From Bacteroidetes bacterium ADurb.Bin013 (lineage in GTDB: Bacteria > Bacteroidota > Bacteroidia > Bacteroidales > UBA932): a stretch of 64,000 nt of DNA. How positions within the stretch are numbered: position 1 is the stretch's first letter; the number at the start of each line of letters is the position of its first letter. The notes below the pieces were generated by a model, which was not told the origin of the DNA, searched no databases, and was given only the letters and a program-made list of their open reading frames with translations. The stretch spans positions 19,338-83,337 of the forward strand of contig MWFB01000008.1 in assembly GCA_002071385.1 (NCBI GenBank), written 5' to 3'. A program made the translations under genes and the position numbers. Shown here piece by piece: positions 28,193 through 37,834 of the stretch.

Positions 28193-31100
28193 TACCCAGG
28201 TGCCAGTTCCCGTTATAACCCAGGTCTTTCAGCGAGGTTACCGTATTCTCTTCTTCTTCTGAGGTCAGGAGCAACAGGTTCCCGCCCTCATGGGCAGGCC
28301 CTTCCCCGTCTGTCATCAATACGGGCTGTGTCCCCTTTTGCGCGATGATCATGTTAAGGATAACCCCGTCACCATCCTGGATCTGGACGATATAATTTTC
28401 TGTAACAAAGGTTTTCACCAAATCCCATTTGCCGGTAGCCTTGATGGCGTCAATGAAATATTTCTTAAGGTTCATTGTGCTTTGTGACAAGAGATTCGTT
28501 TGCGCGACAGAGGCATCCTGAACCATTATGATACGCCGGGAAAGTGTTTCTATAAAATTCACATACTGCGTGGGATCGGTAGGCTGCTGGGGATTGCCTT
28601 CTTCATCGACAAGCGAAATGAAGATCTCATATATTTCTGCCAGCTGATTTTCATCTTTTGCCATTATGACAATGGAAGAAGTTGTATCCATGGGGCAGAG
28701 CATGATGTTTTCCAGTATTTTCCCTTTCCATGTTTTAACAAAATCGGGAGCCATCTGTACCAGCACCATGACATTGTCATCTGCCACCGGCGAGGAGAAA
28801 GGCCTGATCCCCGCATTGGGCCTGATCAACGATAATGTGGAGGAGGTCACGGACAACAAAGGAATATCCTTTACCTCAATGTTGGAAACACCCTCGGGAA
28901 TGGTTAGCATGGTATAGAAGTCCTTGACCAGGCCATACCCGTTAACGCGGACACCGTAGGTGCCGGGGACCACGTTTTTGATTTGTACGCTGCCCCCAGC
29001 GGCGCTGGTCACCTTGTAATCATAATCATCTGCAGCAGCAGGCCTTATAGAGGTGCTCCGCATGGCAGGCACTTGCAGGGTCCCGTTCTTCAGGGCCTCC
29101 AGGTTGTTCCTGATCTGCGAGGCATAGGGTTTCATCAAGGAAGTCAGCCACTCGCCGGCAGATTGCAGGACTTCCTCCTGTGTACGGCCTTTTATTACGG
29201 GCAGGGCTTTACCCGCCGTATGCACGTAAGCCGGTGAGGCCGATCTCTTCTCCGAGGAAAGGAGTTTCAGATATACATCGGCATAATCCACGGAAGCACC
29301 GGTGTTGTCAACCAATACCATATTCACTTCGTTATACCGCGGTGTGGTCACCGTGATCTCCTCCCCGTATGCCGTACCTGCCTGGCTGGTTGCATAGGCT
29401 TTGATTGTATAGGCCGTGTTTTCATGAATGTTGCCGGTAAAAATTATGGAGAAAATTCCCGTTCCGTCCCCTGCCTGGCGGGTTGTGGTGTTGAGGACAA
29501 AACCCCTTTCAGTCACCGCATGGCTGCCTTGTTTGAGTACCTCGGCAGAAACACTTATTTTGTTGTATAACAGTTCAGTTACAGTCACCTTGCCCACGGT
29601 GGGAAGCACCCCTTCCAGTTCCAGGAAAACCCCGTTCTGCTGGGTGCGGATGTAGTGGATTTCGGTATTTGTTTTGGAGCTATCCCACTTGTCCGACGTC
29701 CAGGACGGGTGGTTTATGATGACAGCCGGGACCGGTTTAGTCAGTTTATTGCCATAGACACGCAGTTGGGACGATACGGCCGGAAGATTTCCCCACGAGG
29801 CAGGGATCCCACCGGTGAAATTGCATTCATGCAAATGGATGTTGAAACGTGTCTGGGTGGTGGTCATGTTGCCCAGCCCTTCGGGCAGTGACCCGGTCAG
29901 GTTGGGGTTGTCGTTCATCAGGAAAGTGGCCAGGTTTTTCCATCCGGTAAAGATCTCGGAGGGAATGGGCCCCGAGATTTTGGTGTTGAACATCCCAAAG
30001 TTGTTCAGTGCCGTCATTCCGCCCCATTCTTTGGGAATGGTTCCCGAGATCTGGTTATTGTTCAATTGCAGGTTGGTCAGCTTGTTCAGATTTCCCATTT
30101 CCGCGGGCAGCGGACCCTCCAGCCCGGTAGTCACCGCCATCAGCGCCGTAAGGTTTACCAGGTTTCCCAGTTCCGCTGGCAGCGGCCCGGTCAGGTTGGG
30201 ATTGCTACCCAGGTTGAGTGTTTTCAGCGCCGTCAGTTCCCCTATTTGTGGGGGTAACTGACCCTTCAGCCCGAAACCGCTCAGGCTCAGACCGGTTATA
30301 GCCTCATCCGTAACAGTGACCCCTTCCCATGTGCCGAGTTCCGCGTCTGTGTTCCAGTTTGTACCCTTGGTCCAGTTGGGTCCGTCCAGGGCGTTGTAAA
30401 GCGCCATCAGACAGTCACGCTGGGCATCGGGAACCTGTTCCAGTTCCAGGAAAATCCCGTTCTGCTGGGTACGGATGAAGTGGGTGCCGGCATCTTTCCA
30501 TTTATCCCACTTGTCCGTAGTCCAGGACGGGTGGTTTTGTATGGACAGGGGTACCGGCTCTGTCAGTTTGTTCCCGTAAAGGTGCAGTTGTTTGGATACC
30601 GTGGGCATACTGCCCCATTCTTCCGGGATTCCTCCTTCAAAATTGCAATTGTACATCTGCACACTGAAGAGCGTGTTGTCGGTTTCCATCTGTCCCAGTT
30701 TTAAGGGCAGGGAGCCGGTAAGGTTGGGGTTGGAGTGCAGAAGGATTGTCCCTATGTGTTTCCAGTTCTCGAATATCGTATTGGGGAGGGGGCTGGAGAT
30801 TTTGGTATTGAACATCCCGAAATTCTTTAAAGCCGCCATGTCTCCCCATTCCGAGGGGATAGTACCGGTGATATTGTTATTGTTCAGCTGCAGGTTCGTA
30901 AGTTTTTTCAGGTTACCCATTTCCTTGGGCAACGGACCTTCCAGTCCCGTGGTAACGGCCAGCAGCGCATCCAGGTTTGCCAGGTCACCCAGCGAGGAAG
31001 GCAGCGGCCCTGTCAAATCGGGGTTTGAACTTAAGGTCAACTTTGTAAGGTCGGTCAATGTCCCGATACCCGCAGGAAGTTGGCCATTCAATCCAAACCC

Positions 31101-31856
31101 ACTCAGGTTCAGTTGTATGATCTTACCTTCCTCCATGGTTACCCCGGCCCATTGATCAATAGGCTCTTCAGTCTTCCAGTTGGTCTTTTTCTCGGCCACC
31201 CAGTTATTCCCGTCCATGTTGTCATACAGCTGCACCAGAAGGGTCCTCAGCGCATTCTCTTTCTGATTGAAGGTGAAAGTCTGGGTCTGTGCAATTCCGG
31301 CTTTGTCCACAACAGATACCTTTCCAGAGCGGGGGGACCCCGTGTTGGGAGTTATCAGAAACTGAAGCGTTGCAGTAGACAATGCCTTGGTTCCCGTATA
31401 CTGGATCCACGATTTGGCGGCCTCTTCTATCTCTACCGTGTACTCCGTATTGTACTGCAAGGTGAGGGAGTAAGTACCCCCGGAAGCCTCTACAGTATTA
31501 TCTCCATTAACAATGAGGGTATTGCGCGCACTTTGTGTAATGGTCACCGAGGCCTGCATGGTGCCGCTTTTGATGGTCAGCATTCCTGTCTGGTCCGACG
31601 ACGAGGTAGAAGCAGCTGCTGTCAATTGCAAGGTGGCATCGCCTGCCCCCGAAGCGGGAGAAATAGAAAAACCCTTGCCCGAAACAGATGCAGTCCAGGA
31701 CATACTGTTGGTAGACAGGCTGATGGCCTGCGTTCCTCCTTCCTGCGGGAAGATAACGCTCACGGGGCTGGCTTCTATGTAAGGAACTTCCGGTTTGCAG
31801 CCGGAAATAAACAGCAGCGTTGCTGCTATAACCAATAAACTTGTGATCTTTTTCAT
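28179..31856 (-). CDS. Surface lipoprotein with two BACON domains, duplicated LRR block and FN3-like domain
   Basis: The 1225-residue protein has a lipobox with Cys20 (ISGC). BACON-like domains occupy about 28-108 and 113-198. Two leucine-rich-repeat blocks of about 270 residues follow in tandem, each opening with an LxxLYxxxDGxNW cap and closing with an RTQQNGxFLELE motif; the repeats are of the plant-type L..LxLxxNxLxGxIP pattern. A fibronectin-III-like domain spans about 750-835 (VTERGF, AYTIKAYATSQAGTAYG). The last 390 residues begin like a carboxypeptidase-regulatory fold and are otherwise unrecognised. Such proteins bind glycans or host proteins at the cell surface; the ligand is unknown. 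Confidence 0.88.
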   Translation of the reverse strand: MKKITSLLVIAATLLFISGCKPEVPYIEASPVSVIFPQEGGTQAISLSTNSMSWTASVSGKGFSISPASGAGDATLQLTAAASTSSSDQTGMLTIKSGTMQASVTITQSARNTLIVNGDNTVEASGGTYSLTLQYNTEYTVEIEEAAKSWIQYTGTKALSTATLQFLITPNTGSPRSGKVSVVDKAGIAQTQTFTFNQKENALRTLLVQLYDNMDGNNWVAEKKTNWKTEEPIDQWAGVTMEEGKIIQLNLSGFGLNGQLPAGIGTLTDLTKLTLSSNPDLTGPLPSSLGDLANLDALLAVTTGLEGPLPKEMGNLKKLTNLQLNNNNITGTIPSEWGDMAALKNFGMFNTKISSPLPNTIFENWKHIGTILLHSNPNLTGSLPLKLGQMETDNTLFSVQMYNCNFEGGIPEEWGSMPTVSKQLHLYGNKLTEPVPLSIQNHPSWTTDKWDKWKDAGTHFIRTQQNGIFLELEQVPDAQRDCLMALYNALDGPNWTKGTNWNTDAELGTWEGVTVTDEAITGLSLSGFGLKGQLPPQIGELTALKTLNLGSNPNLTGPLPAELGNLVNLTALMAVTTGLEGPLPAEMGNLNKLTNLQLNNNQISGTIPKEWGGMTALNNFGMFNTKISGPIPSEIFTGWKNLATFLMNDNPNLTGSLPEGLGNMTTTQTRFNIHLHECNFTGGIPASWGNLPAVSSQLRVYGNKLTKPVPAVIINHPSWTSDKWDSSKTNTEIHYIRTQQNGVFLELEGVLPTVGKVTVTELLYNKISVSAEVLKQGSHAVTERGFVLNTTTRQAGDGTGIFSIIFTGNIHENTAYTIKAYATSQAGTAYGEEITVTTPRYNEVNMVLVDNTGASVDYADVYLKLLSSEKRSASPAYVHTAGKALPVIKGRTQEEVLQSAGEWLTSLMKPYASQIRNNLEALKNGTLQVPAMRSTSIRPAAADDYDYKVTSAAGGSVQIKNVVPGTYGVRVNGYGLVKDFYTMLTIPEGVSNIEVKDIPLLSVTSSTLSLIRPNAGIRPFSSPVADDNVMVLVQMAPDFVKTWKGKILENIMLCPMDTTSSIVIMAKDENQLAEIYEIFISLVDEEGNPQQPTDPTQYVNFIETLSRRIIMVQDASVAQTNLLSQSTMNLKKYFIDAIKATGKWDLVKTFVTENYIVQIQDGDGVILNMIIAQKGTQPVLMTDGEGPAHEGGNLLLLTSEEEENTVTSLKDLGYNGNWHLGITVR

Positions 31857-31890
31857 GTTTCCTAGACGCTAATTGTTACTATTTGGTTGC

Positions 31891-32754
31891 TTAGGCTAAT
31901 AAAGATGTCAATTTACCGGCAAGATCCTTAAAGGCCTGACCGGCAGCATTTTTATCGTTTGCCACGGGTATGCCTGCATCGCCGCGTTCACAGACACTCT
32001 GGACAATGGGGATTTGTGCCAGTAGTGGCATATTGTATTTTTTGGCCAGTTCTTCTGCTCCGCCTTTTCCGAAAATGAAATATTTTTTATCAGGCAATTC
32101 TTCAGGGGTAAACCAGGCCATGTTTTCCACCAGACCCAACACCCGCTTGTTCAGATCGGGGTGCATGAACATATTCAGGCATTTTTCCACATCGGTGACC
32201 GACACCTGTTGGGGTGTGGTAACCACAATACCCCCGGTCAGGGGAATGTCCTGCATCAGGCTCAGGTGGATATCTCCCGTTCCCGGAGGAAGGTCTATAA
32301 GCAAAAAGTCCAGCACGCCCCATTTTGTCTGTTGAAGCAATTGCTTCAGAGCATTGCTGGCCATGGGTCCCCGCCAGATCAGGGCCTGTCCCGGCCGGGC
32401 AAAATATCCTATGGACATCCATTTGACCCCGAATTTTTCAACGGGCTCAAAAACCTGCACATTGTCATCTATGGCATCTACCTGTGGCTGCATTTCCTGC
32501 GTACCGGTGAGTATGGGCACCGAGGGTCCGTATATATCGGCATCGGCCAGCCCCACCTTATATCCTTCCAGGGCCAGGGCCACTGCCAGGTTGACCGCCA
32601 CCGTCGATTTACCCACACCGCCCTTGCCGCTGGCTATGGCTATGACATGTTTCACCCCGTTCATCCCGTCAATTTTGACGGATTCGTTTTCATCCCTCAC
32701 TTTTTTCCTGGCAGGTTGTACCGGCTTCATGGCCGCATAATCGATCTTTCCCAT
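31891..32754 (-). CDS. mrp: Mrp/NBP35-family Fe-S carrier ATPase lacking the N-terminal domain
   Basis: Mrp proteins are deviant-Walker ATPases that carry or assemble iron-sulfur clusters. The 287-residue protein has Walker A ASGKGGVGKST (41-51), the DADIYGPSVP segment, WRGPMASNALKQL and DLPPGTGD. It lacks the DUF59/MIP18 domain of about 90 residues that usually precedes the ATPase; only a short linker precedes it here. The CxxC usually found before the FGKGG motif is replaced by TPEELPDKKY, a replacement also seen in Bacteroides homologues. It lies 4 bp after the DPP7 gene. Confidence 0.9.
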   Translation of the reverse strand: MGKIDYAAMKPVQPARKKVRDENESVKIDGMNGVKHVIAIASGKGGVGKSTVAVNLAVALALEGYKVGLADADIYGPSVPILTGTQEMQPQVDAIDDNVQVFEPVEKFGVKWMSIGYFARPGQALIWRGPMASNALKQLLQQTKWGVLDFLLIDLPPGTGDIHLSLMQDIPLTGGIVVTTPQQVSVTDVEKCLNMFMHPDLNKRVLGLVENMAWFTPEELPDKKYFIFGKGGAEELAKKYNMPLLAQIPIVQSVCERGDAGIPVANDKNAAGQAFKDLAGKLTSLLA

Positions 32755-32758
32755 GATT

Positions 32759-34918
32759 TTATTTTCTTATATCCATTTCTTTCAGCAAATATCCTGCCTC
32801 ACCGTATTTATCCATGATAAAAAGAACGTACCGGATGTCCACGGAAATACAACGCTGCAGGGCGGGTTCAAAGATCACGTCCCCGCTCATGGATTCCCAG
32901 TTGCCGTCAAAGGCCAGGCCAATCAGTTCTCCGTCAGCGTTCAGCACAGGAGATCCGGAGTTGCCGCCGGTAATGTCTGTGTTGGCAATAAAACCGGTTA
33001 CAATTTCCTGACCCGGCAGGGCATATTGTCCGTAATCCTTATCCCTGTAAAGTTGTTTCAGTTTTTCGGGCACCACGAATTCCCAGTTATCGGGGTCTTC
33101 TTTTTCCATAACCCCGGTCAACGTGGTGTAGTAATCATAGATTACGCCATCTTTGGGTTTGTAATTCAACACATTGCCATAAGTGAGACGCATGGAGGAA
33201 TTGGCGTCGGGATACATGGCCTTGCCTTTGTTCATTTCCATCATGCCGGCAATGAAGTTACGGTGTCCACGCTCGTATTGCAGGAAACAGGGAGCAATGA
33301 CGGCCTGACATTCTGCGTTTCTGGATTCCACCGATTGTCCCAGCAGCACTGCGGGATCAGAGGCAATCTCCTGCAGGGCGGCCTCACGGGTGTTTTCGGC
33401 AGACAAACATTCTATCAGAGAATTGACCCTTTCGGCAGAGACAAAATGGCTTTTCTCAAAAAGATGTTCCACGTAAGCGTCTATATTGCCGGAGAACTCA
33501 TTTTCAATGATCCCGTAAACAGAAGGATAATACGCTTTGTCCACCTTCAGGGCAAAATGTTTAAGCATGGCTTTGGCTACCTTCAAGTCCGTAGGGGCAT
33601 TGTAGTTGATGAAAAAACGTTCTGCCTGAGCCTTAAGTCCCTCTGTGTCCACACTTCCGTCTTCTCCCGGCCTGCTTACCAGGCGCGCGACCCGCGAAGC
33701 AAAAGAAGCCAGTTCAATATTGCGCAAGGCTTCACTCAGATAACGGCTGACATAAAGATTGTCCCAGGTCCCCTGGATGGCTTCTTCAATATCTTTCAGT
33801 GCCGTGCCGTATTTTTCAATGCGTTTTTTGCTGGCATTGACCCAGGCGGTAAAGGCGGCTTCTTCTGCTGCCCTGCGGGCTTTTACATTAAGTTTTCCGA
33901 AAGTTTCATTCATCCCCGTCCACTTTTTCCAGGCATTGGTGCTGCCTGAATACTTGCTTGCATACTGGAGTTGAACTTTGGGATCGGCCAGCATGTCTTC
34001 CAGCAGTATATTCTGGCGGATGGTCCTCACTTCAATCCCTATGTTGTTGGTCAGCTGTTCCTGCCTGTCCACTTCTATGGAGGTCATATAGCGGGTGGTA
34101 GTGCCGGGATACCCCAGGGTCATGACAAAATCTCCCTGCTGAACACCTTTCAGACTAATGGGCAGGGAATACTTTGCCTTGTAAGGGCGGTTTTCCGGAG
34201 CATAGTCTGCCGGCTCATTGTCCGGACCGGCATAAATGCGGAACATGGAAAAGTCACACGTGTGGCGGGGCCACATCCAATTGTCTGTGTCGGCGCCGAA
34301 TTTTCCGATGGAAGACGGCGGAGCACCAACAAAGCGCACGTCTGTGTATACTTTGTAAACAACCAGGAAATATTGATTGCCCCCGTACATGCTGTACAGG
34401 CGTCCGCTAAACCGTGGATTCTCTTTCCTTATCTTTTCGCTCCACTCTCTTCCAAGGCGGAATTCTGTGTCTGAGCGGCTTTCTTCCGTGGAACAGGTAT
34501 CCAGCACCGCCAGGACTTCTTTGGTCACGTCACGCATGCTTTCCATGAATGTAACCCGCAATCCGGGGGCCGGGATTTCCTCTTCCCTGTTCCTTGCCCA
34601 GAAACCATCCCTCAGGTAATTGTGTTCCACGCTGCTCAGGGTCTGGATCATACCGTAGCCGCAATGGTGGTTTGTCAGGAGCAACCCTTCCGGAGAAACG
34701 ACCTCTCCGGTACAACCCCCGCCAAATATAACTATGGCATCTTTCAGGCTGGAACGGTTGATGTTGTAGATATCTTCAGCATCAAGCCTGAGACCGGCAT
34801 CTTTCATGGCTTTGTTATTCAATTGGTTCAGGAGCGGAAGCAGCCACATCCCCTCGTCTGCACGTACGTTGCCGCCCAGGAGCAGCACAGTGCACAGGAT
34901 AAAACTCAGTTTTTTCAT
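32759..34918 (-). CDS. S46-family dipeptidyl-peptidase, DPP7-type
   Basis: This periplasmic serine peptidase releases dipeptides from the N-terminus of peptides in asaccharolytic or protein-using Bacteroidota. The 719-residue protein has a signal peptide (1-20), the catalytic His in LTNHHCGYG (His85), an Asp in HTCDFS, and the nucleophile in GGNSGSP (Ser654). Eighteen residues after the Ser stands Gly672 (FDGN), the position that is Gly in DPP7 and Arg in DPP11. This predicts preference for hydrophobic rather than acidic P1 residues. Confidence 0.93.
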   Translation of the reverse strand: MKKLSFILCTVLLLGGNVRADEGMWLLPLLNQLNNKAMKDAGLRLDAEDIYNINRSSLKDAIVIFGGGCTGEVVSPEGLLLTNHHCGYGMIQTLSSVEHNYLRDGFWARNREEEIPAPGLRVTFMESMRDVTKEVLAVLDTCSTEESRSDTEFRLGREWSEKIRKENPRFSGRLYSMYGGNQYFLVVYKVYTDVRFVGAPPSSIGKFGADTDNWMWPRHTCDFSMFRIYAGPDNEPADYAPENRPYKAKYSLPISLKGVQQGDFVMTLGYPGTTTRYMTSIEVDRQEQLTNNIGIEVRTIRQNILLEDMLADPKVQLQYASKYSGSTNAWKKWTGMNETFGKLNVKARRAAEEAAFTAWVNASKKRIEKYGTALKDIEEAIQGTWDNLYVSRYLSEALRNIELASFASRVARLVSRPGEDGSVDTEGLKAQAERFFINYNAPTDLKVAKAMLKHFALKVDKAYYPSVYGIIENEFSGNIDAYVEHLFEKSHFVSAERVNSLIECLSAENTREAALQEIASDPAVLLGQSVESRNAECQAVIAPCFLQYERGHRNFIAGMMEMNKGKAMYPDANSSMRLTYGNVLNYKPKDGVIYDYYTTLTGVMEKEDPDNWEFVVPEKLKQLYRDKDYGQYALPGQEIVTGFIANTDITGGNSGSPVLNADGELIGLAFDGNWESMSGDVIFEPALQRCISVDIRYVLFIMDKYGEAGYLLKEMDIRK

Positions 34919-34959
34919 GGATAATTTCTTTGTGTTTTGTGTTTCGGATATTTAACCTG

Positions 34960-34967
34960 CAAAGGTA
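34960..34967 (-). promoter_or_regulatory. -7 box of the DPP7 gene
   Basis: TACCTTTG on the minus strand sits just beyond the rnhB stop codon, 41 bases before the DPP7 ATG. It would start a DPP7-mrp-LRR transcript. Confidence 0.6.
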
Positions 34968-34968
34968 A

Positions 34969-35586
34969 TTATAAATGATAAGAAAATGATTTTCTGTGGT
35001 GCTCCGTCAGGCCGAAATCCCTTATGGCTTCCCTGTGTTTGACGGTGGGGTATCCTTTATTGTCCTTCCATCCGTATTGTGGAAACCGTGAATCCAGTAC
35101 CGCCATGTGTTCATCCCGGAATGTTTTGGCCAGCACCGAGGCGGCGGCGATGGAGGCAAAACGGTCATCACCCCTGACAAAACACTGGTGCGGTATCACC
35201 GGGGTCAACAACGCGTCCCCGCCGCCGCGATGGTAGGGGTAAAAACGGTTCCCGTCCACCAGAATGAAAGAGGGTGGTGTGGACAATTTGTCCAGTGCCC
35301 TGTGCATGGCCGTAATGGAGGCCCGGAGTATGTTCCATCTGTCAATTTCCTCAGGGGAACACCAGGCGATAGCCCAGGCGATAGCCTTTTCCAGGATGAC
35401 GGACCGCACCTCAAGACGTTGTTTCTCGCTCATCATTTTTGAATCCCGCAGCAAGGAGTGGCTGAAACCGGGTGGAAGGATAACCGCGGCAGCATACACG
35501 GGGCCGGCCAGCGATCCCCTGCCTGCCTCATCACATCCGGCCTCCAATCTGCCAGCCTCAAGATGCGGTAACAAAGGGAAATACAT
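34969..35586 (-). CDS. rnhB: Ribonuclease HII
   Basis: RNase HII cuts RNA in RNA-DNA hybrids and at single ribonucleotides in DNA. Starting at 35586, the 205-residue protein opens [12 protein letters not shown] and carries the [14 protein letters not shown] active-site motif (Asp19, Glu20) and the later DGN and KGYPT motifs. The frame stays open upstream to 35679, but that part holds both promoter boxes and looks non-coding. Confidence 0.95.
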   Translation of the reverse strand: MYFPLLPHLEAGRLEAGCDEAGRGSLAGPVYAAAVILPPGFSHSLLRDSKMMSEKQRLEVRSVILEKAIAWAIAWCSPEEIDRWNILRASITAMHRALDKLSTPPSFILVDGNRFYPYHRGGGDALLTPVIPHQCFVRGDDRFASIAAASVLAKTFRDEHMAVLDSRFPQYGWKDNKGYPTVKHREAIRDFGLTEHHRKSFSYHL

Positions 35587-35591
35587 ATGTA

Positions 35592-35599
35592 CAAAGGTA
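35592..35599 (-). promoter_or_regulatory. -7 box of rnhB
   Basis: TACCTTTG on the minus strand ends five bases before the rnhB ATG, predicting a leaderless mRNA. Confidence 0.6.
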
Positions 35600-35613
35600 A
35601 AAGAAAAAATTAT

Positions 35614-35621
35614 TACCTTTG
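35614..35621 (+). promoter_or_regulatory. -7 box of the EF-G paralogue
   Basis: TACCTTTG, 14 bp from the rnhB box and in mirror arrangement with it (ACAAAGGTAA and TTACCTTTGT). It lies 42 bases before the EF-G start, so this transcript has a leader. Confidence 0.6.
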
Positions 35622-35663
35622 TCGCCTTGTAATATCCAGTAAATAAACAAACAGTCAGATAGC

Positions 35664-37817
35664 ATGAAAACTTATACAACAGAACAAATTCGCAACATGG
35701 TTCTGATGGGGAACACCAAGTCCGGCAAAACCACCCTTGCGGAAGCCATGATGATGGAAGGCAAGGTGATTGACCGCCGTGGAACCGTGGAAGCCAAGAA
35801 TACCGTGTGCGACAATACGGAAATTGAACAACTGTATCAAAGATCGATTTATCCTACACTATTCTACACGGAATATGCAGATCATAAATTGAATTTCATT
35901 GATACCCCGGGTTCCGACGATTTCATTGGCGGTCTGATATCTGCATTCAGGGTGGCCGACTCAGGCGTTATGCTTATCAACGCCCAGCAAGGCGTGGAAG
36001 TGGGTACCGAGATCTTCTCGCGTTATGCAGAAAAGTACAATAAACCGCTTTTTCTGGCCATCAGTCAGCTTGACCATGAAAAAGCCAACTGGGAAGCCTG
36101 CCTGGATTCTTTGCACGAGGCCTATGGCAACAAGGTGTGCCCCATCCAGTTCCCGGTAGATACGGGTTTGAATTTCAACGCCTTTGTGGATGTCCTTTCC
36201 ATGAAAATGTATCGCTTCAAAGACGACAGTGGTACCCGCGAAGAACTGGACGTTCCTGCAGACCTGGCCGGCAAAGCCGAAACCATGTATGCAGAACTGA
36301 CAGAACTGGCCGCCGAAGCGGAAGAAAAACTCATGGAAGCCTTTTTCGAGAACGGCACACTTACTCCGGAACAGATCATACAGGGTCTGATCATAGGGTT
36401 CCGCAAGTGTGAGATCATGCCCCTGGTCATTGTTTCCGGTAAAAAAGACATCGGGGTGAAACGTCTGCTGGAACTCGTCACACAGATCGCCCCCCATCCG
36501 GGACTGACAAAGAGCAAGACTGTTTCCGGTGAAGAGGTGCCCTGCGACGTGAATGGCGCCCCCTCTCTCTATATCTACAAGACAAGCCAGGAACAGCACC
36601 TGGGGGATATTGCCTACTTCCGTGTGATGTCGGGCAAGATCACAGAATCCATTGACCTGGTCAACGCAAACAACGGCAGCAAGGAAAGGATCTCGGGTCT
36701 CTTTATAGCAGCCGGAAAGAAACGCGAAAAAGTCACAGAACTTCTGGCTGGAGACATGGGCTGCACCGTCAAGCTAAAAAACGCCAAATCAAACCACACA
36801 CTCAACGGGAACGGCAAAAGCTGGGAATTTGAACCCATCGCTTTCCCACCCGCAAAATTCCGTACCGCCATCAAGGCAAAATCAGAAAAGGATGACGAAA
36901 AACTGGGCGAGATCCTAAACAAGGCTTCAGCAGAAGATCCCACCATTGTAGTGGAATACTCCAAGGAACTGAGGCAGATCATTGTCAGCGGACAGGGTGA
37001 GCACCACATCAATACACTCAAGTGGCACATCAACAACACCTACAAGATGGAGGTTGACCTGATCGCCCCAAAAATCCCGTACCGCGAGACCATTACAAAA
37101 ATGGCCGCCTCGAGCTACCGTCATAAAAAACAATCGGGTGGGGCAGGCCAGTTTGGCGAAGTGCACCTTCTCATTGAGCCCTATATTGAAGGAGCACCTG
37201 ATAATACACGCTTTAAGGTTGACGGGAAGGACATGGTCCTGAGCATAAGGAATCATGATGAATACACCATGGACTGGGGCGGAAAGCTCATCTACAATAA
37301 CTGTATCGTAGGCGGTTCCATTGACGGACGTTTCATGCCGGCCATCCTCAAGGGGATCATGGAGAAAATGGAAGAAGGACCCCTGACCGGGTCTTATGCC
37401 CGCGACATCAAGTGTTATGTGTACGACGGAAAGATGCACCCGGTGGATTCCAACGAAATATCTTTCAAACTCGCGGGGCGGAATGCCTTCAAGGATGCTT
37501 TCAAAAAGGCATCGCCCAAAATCATGGAACCCATTTACATGGTAGAAGTGATGGTCCCCTCGGACTGCATGGGAGATGTGATGAGCGACCTGCAGAACCG
37601 CCGTGCCCTTATAGAGGGAATGAGCAGCGAAAAGGGATTCCAGATACTCAAGGCAAGGGTGCCCCTGGCCGAGCTGAACAAATACTCCACAACGCTCAGC
37701 TCCCTTACCTCGGGCCGAGCAAGCTTTACCATGACATTCCTTGAGTACACGCAGGTTCCTTCCGATGTCCAGGAGAGGCTCCTGAAAGAATACGAAGAAG
37801 AGGAAAAAGACGAATAA
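35664..37817 (+). CDS. fusA2: Elongation factor G paralogue (EF-G2-like) with degenerate GTPase centre
   Basis: The 717-residue protein follows EF-G through all five domains, but the G domain is altered. G1 is GNTKSGKTT (16-24) instead of AHIDAGKTT. The switch I RGIT motif reads RSIY (60-63), so the magnesium-binding Thr is gone. G3 is DTPGS (80-84), replacing the catalytic His of DTPGH with Ser. G4 is SQLD (134-137) instead of NKMD. Bacteroides thetaiotaomicron has an EF-G paralogue of this size reported to work in translation without GTPase activity and to be needed for gut colonisation. This gene is very probably its orthologue, and the residues lost here agree with that report. lolD follows 17 bp downstream. 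Confidence 0.9.
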   Translation: MKTYTTEQIRNMVLMGNTKSGKTTLAEAMMMEGKVIDRRGTVEAKNTVCDNTEIEQLYQRSIYPTLFYTEYADHKLNFIDTPGSDDFIGGLISAFRVADSGVMLINAQQGVEVGTEIFSRYAEKYNKPLFLAISQLDHEKANWEACLDSLHEAYGNKVCPIQFPVDTGLNFNAFVDVLSMKMYRFKDDSGTREELDVPADLAGKAETMYAELTELAAEAEEKLMEAFFENGTLTPEQIIQGLIIGFRKCEIMPLVIVSGKKDIGVKRLLELVTQIAPHPGLTKSKTVSGEEVPCDVNGAPSLYIYKTSQEQHLGDIAYFRVMSGKITESIDLVNANNGSKERISGLFIAAGKKREKVTELLAGDMGCTVKLKNAKSNHTLNGNGKSWEFEPIAFPPAKFRTAIKAKSEKDDEKLGEILNKASAEDPTIVVEYSKELRQIIVSGQGEHHINTLKWHINNTYKMEVDLIAPKIPYRETITKMAASSYRHKKQSGGAGQFGEVHLLIEPYIEGAPDNTRFKVDGKDMVLSIRNHDEYTMDWGGKLIYNNCIVGGSIDGRFMPAILKGIMEKMEEGPLTGSYARDIKCYVYDGKMHPVDSNEISFKLAGRNAFKDAFKKASPKIMEPIYMVEVMVPSDCMGDVMSDLQNRRALIEGMSSEKGFQILKARVPLAELNKYSTTLSSLTSGRASFTMTFLEYTQVPSDVQERLLKEYEEEEKDE

Positions 37818-37834
37818 TCCTGTTTCCGCAACAC

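Noticed and set aside
28179..31856. LRR protein as a horizontally acquired eukaryotic gene
   Set aside because: Plant-type LRRs joined to BACON and lipobox are common in Bacteroidota, and base composition resembles the neighbours.
32753..33949. Plus-strand frame of about 400 codons inside the DPP7 gene
   Set aside because: Opposite a well-conserved peptidase; its protein has no family features.
35587..35679. Upstream extension of rnhB
   Set aside because: The added codons cover both divergent promoter boxes; RNase HII homologues begin near the chosen ATG.
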